From NCBI GenBank assembly GCA_963932145.1, contig OZ010595.1:79043252-79107251 (forward strand): a stretch of 64,000 nucleotides of DNA, written 5' to 3'. Shown here one piece after another: positions 48,555 through 60,512 of this stretch. A model generated the notes under the pieces. The model was not told the origin of the DNA, made no database searches, and worked only from the letters and a program-made list of their open reading frames with translations. Each line of letters opens with the position of its first letter. Position 1 is the first letter of the stretch. Source of the stretch: Acanthosepion lycidas. Taxonomy: Eukaryota; Mollusca; Cephalopoda; Sepiida; Sepiidae. A program made the position numbers and the translations under genes.

Positions 48555-48925
48555 GTTTGTTTTGTTTTACGGCATATCAAGCACAATGGGTTATTTAATG
48601 CTGACAAGATTTTTATTTCTGGCAATACTTTCGTTTTTCAAATATTTAGTGCTGATACTACATTTTTTTTTAAGTATTTTAGGTATTAAAATCTATTTTT
48701 ACACTTTCATAGTGTTTTGAGTCAGGTTGTGGGATCAAATATATGCCTATAGCTGTGACCCATAACAGGTGCTACCATCCCGGGTCAGGGTGGACCTGGG
48801 AACACCCACAATTAAGAGGTGGTTCCACGCTCCTCAAAACCTCCTGATCAGAAGCCTTGCTGTTGGACGTAATTTATCGTCTTACCCTGGACGCGGATGT
48901 AGTTTATCGTCATACCCAGGACGGA
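48555..48925 (+). mobile_element. Repeat family Z, copy 3
   Basis: TTTGTTTTGTTTTACGGCAT, CAATGGGTTATTTAATGCTG, short centre, CCTATAGCTGTGACCCATAA, CCTGATCAGAAGCCTTGCTG. The tail motif TAGTTTATCGTCATACCCAG is duplicated at its end. Confidence 0.75.
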
Positions 48926-48929
48926 TCAA

Positions 48930-49490
48930 TAAAAGAAAAAAATTAAACGACAGTGGGTAACGATTAACATTGCAGGCGGCTACTGGGTGTGAAAGAATAT
49001 AAGAAAAAAAAAACATTAATGAGGAGCAGGAACCATGGGAGTAGAGAAATTAAGAATACAGAAGATAACGGTTAACACTGCATGACGCTTGACTGGAAAT
49101 AGAGTTCAGAAAGCCTGAAGCATGAGCAAAGAAACTGTTAGCATATCATAAACGGTTATATCGAGCAATGTAACTGTAAAATGTCGAGAGATTACCAACA
49201 ATCTACTATACAATTAAATTCATATCGTCTAAGGACAAAAGAGAACATTCCATTAGAATATCTACCATAAAAGGATTTATAGAAAAGCCAAAGGGAAGCT
49301 ACATTTCGATGATGATACTGAAAATGAAAATTAATAAATTAGTTTATTAAAATTAGTTTATTAAAATGAAATAATTGGATGCGCGGAAATCTGCTATGGC
49401 ATCTTCCAGATAAGCCGGAAAGTACCAAAATTAGATTGTGCATATACTTGTATATTGTGGGGTGCATTAAACACCAGGTGGACACAGTCC
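48930..49490. other. Spacer, nothing recognised
   Basis: No supported feature. Confidence 0.45.
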
Positions 49491-49491
49491 A

Positions 49492-50445
49492 ATGAAACCT
49501 GGAAATATGGGAACCTGAAATATGAAACCTGGAAATATGGGAATCTGAAATATGAAACCTGGAAATATGGGAATCTGAAATATGAAACCTGGAAATATGG
49601 GAACCTGAAATATGAAACCTGGAAATATGGGAATCTGAAATATGAAACCTGGAAATATGGGAATCTGAAATATGAAACCTGGAAATATGGGAACCTGAAA
49701 TATGAAACCTGGAAATATGGGAATCTGAAATATGAAACCTGAAATATGGGAATCTGAAATATGAAACCTGGAAATATGGGAATCTGAAATATGAAACCTG
49801 GAAATATGGGAACCTGAAATATGAAACCTGGAAATATGGGAACCTGAAATATGAAACCTGGAAATATGGGAATCTGAAATATGAAACCTGGAAATATGGG
49901 AACCTGAAATATGAAACCTGGAAATATGGGAATCTGAAATATGAAACCTGGAAATATGGGAATCTGAAATATGAAACCTGGAAATATGGGAACCTGAAAT
50001 ATGAAACATGGAAATATGGGAACCTGAAATATGAAACCTGGAAATATGGGAATCTGAAATATGAAACCTGGAAATATGGGAATCTGAAATATGAAACCTG
50101 GAAATATGGGAACCTGAAATATGAAACCTGGAAATATGGGAACCTGAAATATGAAACCTGGAAATATGGGAATCTGAAATATGAAACCTGGAAATATGGG
50201 AATCTGAAATATGAAACCTGGAAATATGGGAATCTGAAATATGAAACCTGGAAATATGGGAATCTGAAATATGAAACCTGGAAATATGGGAATCTGAAAT
50301 ATGAAACCTGGAAATATGGGAACCTGAAATATGAAACCTGGAAATATGGGAATCTGAAATATGAAACCTGGAAATATGGGAATCTGAAATATGAAACCTG
50401 GAAATATGGGAATCTGAAATATGAAACCTGAAATATGGGAACCTG
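49492..50445. repeat. 30-bp minisatellite, 32 copies
   Basis: Unit TGAAACCTGGAAATATGGGA plus the 10 bp AYCTGAAATA, where the Y site is C or T. One unit near 49,738 and the last one lack a G; one unit near 50,010 has ACATGG. In order, the Y site reads C T T C T T C T T T C C T C T T C C T T C C T T T T T C T T T C. Because the unit is a multiple of three, long stop-free frames arise on the minus strand; these are products of the repeat. Confidence 0.98.
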
Positions 50446-50960
50446 CCAAATATAGATGATGGACATATTATAGCATTTCCTGAGAAAATGGATGGTAATT
50501 CGGGATATTTCTCTGGAAAATGGTTCTAACTTCAGGTCATTTCCCGGGATAGTTTGTGTTATTTCACGTCATTTTTCGGGATGCATTTTTGGAATTTCTT
50601 GGAAAATGTTATTTCTCTGGCCATTTGCAATACTTCAAATGAATTCTCATTCCCATATTATATTTATGGGCGCAGTGGACGTTAATTCAATGAATGTCTC
50701 AATACAATGTTACTTTTTGCATTTCTCAATGGCTTATACATAAAGTTATTTCACTCTACCCAACAAATGTGATTTACTTCAAGGCATTTCCCTGGACAGT
50801 ATGTTTTTAGCCAATGGTATTTCTCAGTAAATTGGGGACAATGTTTCATTTCATGACGTTTTTTAGAACAATGTGTTTTACTTCATGGCATTTCTTTGGA
50901 AATGTGTTTTACATAATGACCTCTTGTTCCTTTAATGTTCTTTCTCTTAACTTCTTCTCA
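50446..50960. repeat. Decayed tandem repeat
   Basis: Irregular recurrences of TTTTACTTCATGGCATTTCT and TTTCTCTGGAAAATG-like segments at intervals of about 45-60 bp. Confidence 0.55.
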
Positions 50961-51526
50961 CTGGAGTCTTCTCAATCTCTTTCATTCCCTGTAAACTCCA
51001 GCGTCTTAGTAGCTTTATTTCCTTTTTGGGGATGAAATGTTGGAAGAAAGAAAAAATGCATAGTAGAGATACTTTGGTGTAGGACAATGGTTAGCAACTC
51101 TATTCTGGTTGATTCCAATTGATGTTTTATTTCGATTCTCACTGGGTGACCTTCCCATACAGAATTTCCGCATTAAATCGGCCAACAGAAATAGGTATGT
51201 GGTATAATTGACCAACATAACTAATCCAATGTCGTACATGGAATAGTCAACAAGAAATCCACCAATGACCATGAAAAAATTAATTTGTTTTGTTCATGCT
51301 GGTCCAATTAAGCGGCTAGGTGGCCTAAATAAGCGCAATAAATTATTAGATTTTTGCTTCCTAATGTCTAACTCAACCTATGCTCCGTTTGAAATTACAA
51401 CCCAGTGAAACTGAATTTGAAGAGAGTCGTAGAGACATAAGACAAGAGAGAAACAAAGAAAGATATAAAGATGAACAAAGAGAGGGAGGAGATGGAGAGA
51501 ATGCGTGAGAGCGGATGGCAAATTCA
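50961..51526. other. Spacer, nothing recognised
   Basis: No supported feature. Confidence 0.4.
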
Positions 51527-51731
51527 ATAATACTCACCGTAACTAAATTTCCATGAAAAGAAAATATCATTTTTTCGTTGCTCGTATTTGTTCCTGATCG
51601 ATATAGACTTGTGTAAGCGTTCTGTAATGACACTGACATCTTCAAAGCCATGACTCGTATTAAATTAGAGGAAAACCAAGGTAAAACCAAGTACAAATAA
51701 AACTCCGTGTTGCGTTGTGAATTTTCTCATA
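51527..51731 (-). pseudogene. Possible small secreted-protein ORF, interrupted
   Basis: From ATG at 51,731 the minus strand reads a signal-peptide-like start (MRK..., then VLFVLGFTLVFL), an in-frame TAA, then about 43 codons of charged, non-repetitive sequence ending WKFSYGEYY and a stop. GGTGAGT at about 51,537 could be a donor. The stop inside the hydrophobic stretch argues for a pseudogene or coincidence. No family recognised. Confidence 0.2.
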
Positions 51732-51929
51732 ATTGTGCTCACTTATCTGCAATCCGGCAGTAGCGACCACAACGCTGCATCATCTGATCGAATCAATGAG
51801 AGATAACTTCCTTATATGTGTTTTTATCTCGTTATATATTAGTTGCGATTTCATACATGCTATCGAAAAAGAAAAGAAAAGAAAAAAATAACGTATTAGA
51901 TGGCCAGTCGTTTATTATCTACTCCTCGT

Positions 51930-52360
51930 GTTTGATTGTTTGTTTGTTTGTTTGGGTTTTATGGCATATCAACCACTGTGGGTTATTTAATGCCAAGTCC
52001 AGTTTATATGAATTTTAAATGCCTATTTTGTATGGAATAAAAAACGTATAGCTGGCAACATTATTGTTTCAAAAACGTATAGCTGGCAACATTATTTTTT
52101 CAAAAACGTATAGCTGGCAACACTACTGTTTCAAAAAAAAAGTATAGCTGGCAACACTACTGTTTCAAAAAAAAGTATAGCTGGCAACACTACTGTTTCA
52201 AAAAAGTACAGCTGGCAACACTGTTTCAAAAACGAATAGCTGGCAACATTGTTTCAAAAACGGATAGCTGGTAACATCTGAGGCCTTGCTGTTGGATGTA
52301 GTTTATCGCCATACCGAGGATGCGGATGTTGTTTAACGTCATACCCAGGACGTTCCTCGT
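51930..52360 (+). mobile_element. Repeat family Z, copy 4, with clear internal minisatellite
   Basis: GTTTGTTTGTTTGTTTGG head, ATGGCATATCAACCACTGTG, then about eight units of roughly 31 bp (AAAACGTATAGCTGGCAACA) at 52,040-52,275, then GAGGCCTTGCTGTTGGATGT. The unit length varies through the adjoining A run. Confidence 0.82.
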
Positions 52361-52599
52361 GTTTGAAATTATGGCTGTCTTAATTCTTCATCGGACGAGG
52401 TTTTTGTTTAAGTTTCCTGCCTGAAAACGTTATCAAGCAAATTAAACTGGGAGAGAAAGGTTCAAACGAGTATTAGGGTTCTAGATTTCCTAATTGCCGT
52501 TACCTTGCTCCCTGTTTTCGCGCGTTTTCTCAATCGATATATAAAAAATTAGGGAACGACCCTCCAGAATAATGGGTATCATCACCTCAATATTACACG

Positions 52600-53970
52600 C
52601 CCTCAGTTTTCAAAATGATCCCGATAATCACCACAGAAAACCTTCTCTGCCTATCATCAGGATGGGTTATACGTAAATCCAGGAGAACAACACTCTACGC
52701 CTTCTTGGCCTCACGTTTTCCCCTGACATGATATGGACCTACTATATCGAGTCAATTTCTACTGCTGCAAGGAAAGTTGGTTCCTTTTGTCGTACCAAAA
52801 AATATTTTCTCGTCGAGTCCATCTTACACATTTTTAAATCTGTACTGGATACTGTTGTCATATCTTCTCTGATGATCCTACTGGGCATCTCGAGATTCCT
52901 GACAAAATTCAGAGAAATGTCTCAAATACAACTGAATCTTGACCAGTCACCTTGTTCACAGTCGTTTCCTCATCGATATGATTTGGCTTCCCTCTGCTTG
53001 TTCTAAAATATGTTCATGGTAACTGTTCGAGGGAGATTTTTTTCCTGGCGCCCCGACTACATGAATTTAAGCGTGCAATTATATTGACAACTGTTGCCAT
53101 ATCTGATCTGGTTCTCCTGCTGTACATATCTAGATTCTTGACAAATTGCATAGAAGGGTAATCGATTCTGACTAGACATCTAGAATTCAGTCACATCTTG
53201 TATGCTTACCATCAGGATAGGTGATGCGTAACTCCAAGAGAGCAATACTCTACGCCTTCTTGGCTTCAGTTTTCCAGTGACATGATGTGGATCTACGACA
53301 TCGAGTCAAATGTTACATCTGCTGCAACGATGGTTGGTTCACTGTGTCATGACAAAGTTTCATTCTCGTCAGAATCCATCTTGTACATTTATAAATCTAC
53401 AAAATTCGACATTAAACCTCGCAAAAAGTGCTGGCATGACAAAGAATGAAGTAATCTAACGTAAATAAAAGAAATAATATAAAATCTACCATTCTTTTGT
53501 GTATTTTATACGTTTGTTATATCTGTGCATCTTGAGATTATTGACAGGATCAGCAATACAATCGGTCCTGACCAGGCACATCTTGATGTGGTTTCCCTCT
53601 TTTTGTTCTACAGTTCTCTATTCATTTAAACTGCTCGGACAATGTGTTTCCCTGGTGCATCGATTACTTTAAACCTTCTACTAGACTTGGGAATAAAGTA
53701 TCACTGCTTTACTGTTGAACTCGCTAGACGCAAGTGTCTGTTCTACTCTAACGGTTTTTCTGTCGCACTTCTTACCTGTGGAACTCACTTTCTTTTTCTG
53801 CGTCCCTGATAACTAAGATATTAAAAAAAATTAAAATGCAACGTCAATCGCTATCTTCTGTCTACTTGAAGACTTTTTCCTTTTTGGCCTTTCCTCAGTC
53901 CTCGTCATCAATCTTAACAATCTTGGTGAAATTTCGGGATGAAATGATTAAAAAAAAAAATAAAGATTAT
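52600..53970 (+). pseudogene. CR1/Jockey-like LINE, RT C-terminal fragments (rearranged)
   Basis: First segment 52,700-53,080: FSPDMIWTYYIESISTAARK, FLVESILHIFKSVLDTV, then RYDLASLCLF and LAPRLHEFKRA. A second partial copy of the same stretch follows at 53,090-53,400, then the end (SYLWNSL) and shared 3' sequence to 53,960, ending in A-rich tail. Stops and frameshifts throughout. Confidence 0.75.
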
Positions 53971-53974
53971 TTTA

Positions 53975-54054
53975 TTAGGTTGGTACAAAAATAATATCGT
54001 TTTTTGACATATTTTTTAACGTCCCAAAACGATATTATTTTTGCACCAACCTAA
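53975..54054. mobile_element. Mariner-derived palindromic MITE, 80 bp
   Basis: TTAGGTTGGTACAAAAATAA, central GACATATTTTTTAACGTC, and complement end; TA on both sides. Shorter than the 101-bp copies and the closest to a simple head-to-head fusion of two mariner ends, the same layout as human MADE1. Inserted next to a LINE poly-A tail. Confidence 0.93.
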
Positions 54055-54059
54055 TAAAA

Positions 54060-54559
54060 TGTTTAATTACATTCGCTAAAGAACTATTCGAGCTGCTGGG
54101 TAATCATGATATAGTTAGAGAGGATATTAAAATAATCCAGAAATTATATTGACAGCACTCCACCTGCAAATGGAAAAAAATGGATTAAGTTATTGTACAA
54201 AAATAGAAAGGTGTGTAAGATAAAAGTGTCTCTTCTCACTAGGCTTATTCAAACTTTATTTTGTCATAGTAATTGTGAATTCAATCTATGGGCCGGGCGG
54301 TGCGTACTTGGAATCCGGGGAGGCAATAAGTGAGCACTACTAAAATAAGATATAGATACTTTCTGACATGGGCAATGGAATAAGAACATTATACCCTCGT
54401 ATATAAAAGAAAGTGTTCGGGCACAACAGGTGAAACTGTGGGATAACAACAACAAAGATGAGGACAATCGCTAGCATGTAAATTGTGTAAACAATATAAG
54501 TGATTCTAAGAGAACTAGAAATCATACAGGATGCATGATTGGCGGCCACAATTTTAACA
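54060..54559. other. Spacer, nothing recognised
   Basis: No supported feature. Confidence 0.4.
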
Positions 54560-55240
54560 AAATAAAATATTCAGATAGCATTGTGTTAATAGCAGACACA
54601 GAAAGGAAAAATACGAGAGCTCATACAAAATCTTATAAAGAACGGCGAGAAGAAAGGACTAAAGTTCAAGATGATTGAATAGATGGTTGTTAGCAAAAGG
54701 AAATACCAAACATGCAAATTACAAAATGGAGATACCAATATCAAAGAAATACGAAAATTCAAATATCTGACACCGAAATCCGAAATAACATTGAAACAGC
54801 GAAAAAAGTAGAAAATTTACGTTAGAAACAAGGACATTTTACTGAACTGCTACATAATATCAGTCCTCCAATATGGCAGAGAATGCTGAATTTAACGCAA
54901 CAGAAACATGTTTCTACAGAAGGATGAAGATACCATGGACAAAATATATGAGAAACTACGAGAAAATGGAAACAAAATGCCACTTCGAATTAAAATTAGA
55001 AGGAGACAGTTAAAATTTCTGCTTAGGAAACTTGATATTCATGAAGAAGAGAGAGGAAACGCATTACTTTCTTAGAGAGCTTGAGTAAATGGATAACTGA
55101 GCAAGGTTTATGAGATATATCACAAGCATAAAATTGCAGGCTACAAAGAATAGGAAATCATGGAGAAACAATACCCAACATCATGAAGAGTCACACAGAA
55201 GAACATCTGAGTCCTTTGATTCATGTTAAAATTGTTCTTT
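54560..55240 (+). pseudogene. RTE-type LINE RT C-terminal fragment
   Basis: In shifting frames: MVVSKRKYQTCKLQNGDTNI, IRKFKYL, LLNCYIISVLQYGRECW, then MPLRIKIRRRQLKFLLRKL and the basic C-terminal end. This is the palm/thumb to C-terminus order of RTE reverse transcriptases. Multiple lesions. Confidence 0.78.
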
Positions 55241-55244
55241 CGGA

Positions 55245-56285
55245 AAATAAATGAAAATTATTTCTAGGATTAACTTTATACTTTTTAATTTAACATGTTT
55301 ATACCACGCATTGTTAAACTTGTGATGCGTGTAGTTGTGTCTGATTATCGTAACTTTTTATGACTCCTGCTTCTGTGGTTCTTACTGAAATAAGTTCAAG
55401 AAAAACGATTGCTAAATCCTCCAGTATGTTTATAGAGGATCGTTCTGAATGTAATGCGTCAAAGTTTAGTAAGTTGGCGCACGACATTAGCGCTGAATAT
55501 CGCTGATATATAATTAAGGTGAACATATCTACGAATAACATATAAATACTTATGACTTGAAACATAATCATTAGTAAAAATATTTTTTATGCCTTGTAAA
55601 AATTCCTACAATTAAAGTGGCCTGTATCAGTAATACTATTTCCTTGGAAGGTGTATTATAATTCAGTTTCTTAAATTGGTTTAATTTTTTATTAGTGTGT
55701 AACATTATAATCTTCTCGAGATTATTTGTGCAGCTGTAAGTTAGTTTTAAAGTGTTTCAAAAATGGATGTATTGGCATTTGGTTAGTATTTTTGACATTT
55801 TACATTAATTGCTTACTGTTATTAATATCTTATATGAAGAACTTCTATTTAACAGTTGCATATTATTTTACCAAATAATTCTATATGTTTAAATTAATTA
55901 CTAATTTCTTAAAGATGCTATTTATTTATCACCTATAATTTTTATGTAGGAAATTCACAAAGCATATAACTTTTTTAGCATTTTTTTAAGTTACCTCCTC
56001 GCCCCATTTTTATTTCTTAGGAAACGGCATTGTCTAGTTTGTATAATTTATGTAAGCATTTGCATTCGATTTAGATTAAATCTAGCTGCCGTTAGCTGTC
56101 AATCTGGGGGTCATGACCCATTTATAAAAAATATAAGTTTTTATTTTTGCTCTTCGCTTAGTTTAAATTTAAGGTAGGTCATATTTGATTAATTGATCAA
56201 AGTGAAGTGTCCAAAACTTATAGCCCCACAATTTTTCTTTTTTTTTAATTTTCTTTATTTTTTGTAGGAAGTGATTGCATTTTTC
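55245..56285. other. AT-rich spacer, nothing recognised
   Basis: No supported feature. Confidence 0.45.
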
Positions 56286-56289
56286 TTTT

Positions 56290-56408
56290 AAATCTAAAGA
56301 AATCCTTCACTCGCCAGTAACTTACAATCGTCTGATGTGATGCATTGAGACGCATCGAAACACAACTGCAATTCTGTAGCGATTTTGAGATGTTTTCTGT
56401 GTAATATC

Positions 56409-56461
<53 letters not shown>
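56290..56461. repeat. Dispersed repeat K, copy 2, with (TA)n tail
   Basis: CCTTCACTCGCCAGTAACTT, GCATTGAGACGCATCGAAAC, TGTAGCGATTTTGAGATG, then (TA)n at 56,412-56,461. Confidence 0.65.
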
Positions 56462-56465
<4 letters not shown>

Positions 56466-56649
56466 CGTTTAACCCCAAGCAGAGACAGCTAACGTTAAGC
56501 CTGTAGTGAATTTGGTAGGCGAGAACAAATATTGGTATATATTTATGTCAAAGTTTTCATATTTGCACACTTATCCAAATAAAATCGTAAGGAAAGTATG
56601 TCATCAATCCGACAGATTGGTAAATGTTTAAACGTTATATTCAATATTT

Positions 56650-56715
56650 ATTTGAAAGAGAGTGAAACACACACACAAACACATACGCGCGGGCGCGCGC
56701 ACACACACACACACA
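56650..56715. repeat. (CA)n with CG core
   Basis: CACACACA then GCGCGGGCGCGCGC then CACACA: alternating purine-pyrimidine. Confidence 0.92.
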
Positions 56716-56879
56716 ATCGAACAATAAAAATAGTAAAAAATTAAAATTTTCAGACACACTGGCTTGTATATTAATATTTGTTGTTTTATTATTTCAATTA
56801 GGTTCCTCGACTAGTTTAAGCGAATCCTTCCTTGTTTGTATCAATGAGTACAGGAGTGAATGACTGTTTCTGAAGAAAG

Positions 56880-57039
56880 TGAAATTTATATATAGTTTTT
56901 AGTTGGTTCAAACGAAAATTCGCTTGATGATGAAATGGAACTAATGATTTTAATTTAATTACAAAATAAAATTCGAAGCTTTTAGCTTTCATTTTTGAAA
57001 CATGGTTATTACTGTGTAGCGAAAACATTTTTAAATCAG

Positions 57040-57093
<54 letters not shown>

Positions 57094-57120
57094 TTTTTTT
57101 GTGTGTGTGTGTGTGTGTGT
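56880..57120. repeat. Dispersed repeat J, copy 2, with (TA)n and (GT)n
   Basis: AATTCGCTTGATGATGAAAT, CATGGTTATTACTGTGTAGC, TTTAAATCAGTTA, then (TA)n 57,042-57,090 and (GT)n to about 57,120. Confidence 0.72.
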
Positions 57121-57139
57121 TTGCCACTTCTTGGAATGA

Positions 57140-57440
57140 CTATAAACTACATCCGGCAATTTGGAGGTTTTGAAGAGCAGGTGAGGACCTCTTAATTGTT
57201 GTTGTTCCAAGGTCCCCCCTTACCTCAGGTGGTAGCAACTTTTAGCGTCCAACTATGGGCAAATAGTGAACCCCAAACAAATAAAATATCTATGAAAATA
57301 TAAATATACATTTTTGTTTTAAAAATACCAACGTTACATTTTCATCAGTTTTTTTTTTTTATCAACAATACATATTTATTGTAAAATGAACAGCAATAGC
57401 TTTTATGGTAAATTTACCAAAAATACATTTTATGCCTAAA
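57140..57440 (-). mobile_element. Repeat family Z, copy 5
   Basis: Reverse orientation: AACTACATCCGGCAATTTGG, GGAGGTTTTGAAGAGCAGG, CCAACTATGGGCAAATAG, then decayed internal repeats. Confidence 0.62.
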
Positions 57441-57602
57441 TCTGCAGTTGAGTGCATACAATTTCACTCAAAAAATATTTAGTTGAACTCGTAAAATTGT
57501 TTTCAAAATGTTTAGATTTCGGTTCTGCTGTAGGGAATTGTAAGTCTGCTCCCCGATTACAAATTCCGCGTTGTTATGCATTACACGATCCGTACAGACA
57601 AT

Positions 57603-57715
57603 CTTACAGCCTCTGGTATTTACAACCGATCACCCGTCTCTGTACTGGTTTGACGTTGCTTAACTTCGGTGATCGCACGAGATCTGGTGTTTGAACGCGA
57701 TGTGGACGTAAGACA
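57603..57715 (-). pseudogene. 5S rRNA-derived sequence, copy 2
   Basis: Minus strand: GTCTTACGTCCACATCGCGT, CACCAGATCTCGTGCGATCA, CCGAAGTTAAGCAACG and GACGGGTGATCGGTTGTAAA ... CCAGAGGCTGTAAG, about 113 nt. Closer to real 5S than 20,313-20,424, but with changes in the conserved GGGTGACCGC region. Confidence 0.85.
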
Positions 57716-57719
57716 CAGT

Positions 57720-57922
57720 GCGGTCACGCGTGCGTGTTTGTGTGTGCGTGTGCGTGTGTACACGAGCAGGAAGTATTAAAGATAGATATATGTATTTTCT
57801 GCTAGATACATATATGCACTCGTAAAATGAATATATATAATATATGCATGTGCACATACATATATATTGTGTGCAAGATATATATAAGCGTTTGTGCGTT
57901 ACTGTGTGAGTGCATATACAGA

Positions 57923-57997
<75 letters not shown>
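57720..57997. repeat. GT-rich then (TA)n
   Basis: Imperfect GT/GC tract to about 57,762, (TA)n at 57,927-57,997. Confidence 0.92.
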
Positions 57998-58517
<520 letters not shown>

Positions 58518-58670
58518 CAGATAATATTATTTCGTAATACGTATGGATAATTCCAAAGAAGATAAAGACAAAGAGAGAGAGAGAGAGCTCAATGTAAGAA
58601 CAGGGGAAAATGTTAATTATGAATGCGGATAATTTAGAAACCCATGGTAATATTTTTTTCTCCAAACCGA

Positions 58671-58672
58671 TA

Positions 58673-58742
<70 letters not shown>
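58671..58742. repeat. (TA)n array
   Basis: About 35 units with one TACA interruption. Confidence 0.95.
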
Positions 58743-58745
<3 letters not shown>

Positions 58746-58820
58746 GTCATCGTTACAGAAACTGATTTTGGTCTGATGAGACAAAGCAGAAGTATCGGTT
58801 TTGCGAAATAAAATATTACC
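58743..58820 (+). pseudogene. Tc1 transposase fragment
   Basis: FWSDETKQKYRF at about 58,764 matches the first catalytic Asp block (W-S-D-E-T-K). Nothing else of the element is visible. Confidence 0.5.
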
Positions 58821-58892
58821 ATCGGTTTATTATTTTAATTATATTAAGACATAAAAATGTCTTAAATAATTGTCGGACTTTGTCCATTTCAT

Positions 58893-59184
58893 AATGTTTG
58901 ACGTCATTTGTTTACATCAGCAGATATGAATGTACGTGCGAGATTCATAGAAGATTGAAGTTGAAATACAGTAAATTCGACCTTGCTAACCGAACGCTCC
59001 TCTGTGACCAAATCGGTCAAATGACGGTTTCGTATAGGATACAGGTTCGAATCCTGTCGGAGGACGAACATTTTCTGTGAAAATTTCTCGGACATCCAGG
59101 CCGGTAAATACTGTTTATTATAAACAGAGCATTTACTTAAATATTTGTGTCTATAAAAAGGATGTATAAACATAAAAAAAAGTC

Positions 59185-59235
<51 letters not shown>
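58893..59235 (+). mobile_element. SINE family A, copy 2, with (TA)n tail
   Basis: TTTGACGTCATTTGTTTACA, then CCGAACGCTCCTCTGTGACC (box A region), GGTTCGAATCCTGTCGGAGG (box B), CAGGCCGGTAAATACTG, AAGTCTTAATATA, then (TA)n at 59,188-59,235. The anticodon-arm region is shortened compared with copy 1. Confidence 0.78.
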
Positions 59236-59237
<2 letters not shown>

Positions 59238-59239
59238 AT

Positions 59240-59686
59240 TCATCGAATCTAGAAGAATCCTCAACAGAATGCAGATACAACGTTTCGATACAACGCATGC
59301 GTCATGCCAGCAGTATATCCTTGCTTGACACGCCTAATGCTCTGCGATGGAGCTGTTCATGGGGAAAGGAAAGTCGTGGCTCTTAGGGCACAATCCGTTG
59401 GGTTATGAATACTTGGGTGAGTATTAGCCCGGAAGTTGTGAGTAGCGGCGCTATATCGCGTCTATTCAGCTTCTTCTCCTTCACCGAGGCTGCTGCATCT
59501 ATAAACGCATACCTCTTCACTTATGAATTGAGCGCACTTGACTAACGATTAGATCACGAATATAATAACTCAGGGTATAGTCTCTGACTGATATCAAATC
59601 GGTTGAGTTTCGATCCCGGCTTGAGGCAATCAGATGTCTATCCATATTGATGAGCTATCATACACACAAACAGGCTTGTATGTAGA

Positions 59687-59694
<8 letters not shown>
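59240..59694. other. Moderate-GC spacer, unassigned
   Basis: Contains AACGTTTCGATACAACGCAT, which faintly recalls the minus-strand GAAACGTT hammerhead end, and a B-box-like GTTTCGATCCC at 59,605. No element is defined. Confidence 0.3.
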
Positions 59695-59750
<56 letters not shown>

Positions 59751-59768
59751 AACATTTACAGAGCACAC

Positions 59769-59817
<49 letters not shown>

Positions 59818-59862
59818 TGTGTATTGGTATATAATAGTTTATACACATTCATATATATATAT
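59695..59862. repeat. (CT)n, (TA)n and a hairpin
   Basis: (CT)n to about 59,706, (TA)n 59,707-59,748 and 59,775-59,813. ATATGAATGTGTAT at about 59,812 pairs with ATACACATTCATAT at about 59,842. Confidence 0.9.
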
Positions 59863-60023
59863 TTGTGTATTTAGGCAGCAATCCTTCTTCCATACACATT
59901 TCAATGAATACGACATACAAGGTGCTTTTATTTAGTTTTTATCATACAACTTATCATGCGATCTAATAATCTTTTTTCTTTTCAGATGATAAATTATATA
60001 AAAATTGTCCGAAAGTTCTTTTT

Positions 60024-60065
60024 ATCCCAGCGCTTTCGGCTATACATTTAACCATTTTCAAGGAT
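60024..60065 (-). ncRNA. Hammerhead-like motif (degenerate)
   Basis: Minus strand: ATCC (stem I), TTGAAAA, GGTT/AGCC stem II, GAA, AGCGCT minimal stem III, G, then GGAT closing stem I. All helices pair, but G at the cleavage position and the altered core predict no activity. Confidence 0.35.
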
Positions 60066-60334
60066 TATATTTTAACTGTTAAAATAAGAAATAGTTTGTT
60101 GTATGTATGTTTTATAAAATGTTTTCATTTTTCAAAACACGGTCAAGACATTGTGTCCATGTTCAAAGTTAATATTATTATGTGTTTTTTTTTATTTTAT
60201 TAATAAGGCTTCCATTATTTTTAGCCTTATTTTGCATGTAGATGATGCTATTATATTAGCGTTGTCAACAAGTATGTTACAAATATGTTACGGTCTCTAT
60301 GAATATTTAAATGAGATATAATTGAGCTATGGTC

Positions 60335-60341
<7 letters not shown>
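60066..60341. other. AT-rich spacer
   Basis: No supported feature. Confidence 0.4.

Positions 60342-60397
<56 letters not shown>
60342..60397. repeat. (TA)n array
   Basis: About 28 TA units. Confidence 0.95.
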
Positions 60398-60401
<4 letters not shown>

Positions 60402-60427
60402 ACATAGAATTATATTTTTTATATATA

Positions 60428-60512
60428 TTTCATATTTACACACGCTCTATTTCTCATATTGAGCAGTTTACCCTATAAATATAGTACATCACATGACTAT
60501 ATTTCTTCATTT
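60428..60512 (+). repeat. Dispersed repeat family H, copy
   Basis: TTTACACACGCTCTATTTCT, CATATTGAGCAGTTTACCCT and ACTATATTTCTTCATTTACA match 13,600-13,680. Confidence 0.68.

Noticed and set aside
49492..50445. Possible CRISPR array
   Set aside because: Units are contiguous tandem repeats with no unique spacers, in a eukaryotic context.
49339..50466. Long minus-strand frames of 351 and 375 codons with 10-residue repeats
   Set aside because: They arise because the 30-bp tandem unit is divisible by three and lacks stops in several frames; no start, signal or splice context supports expression.
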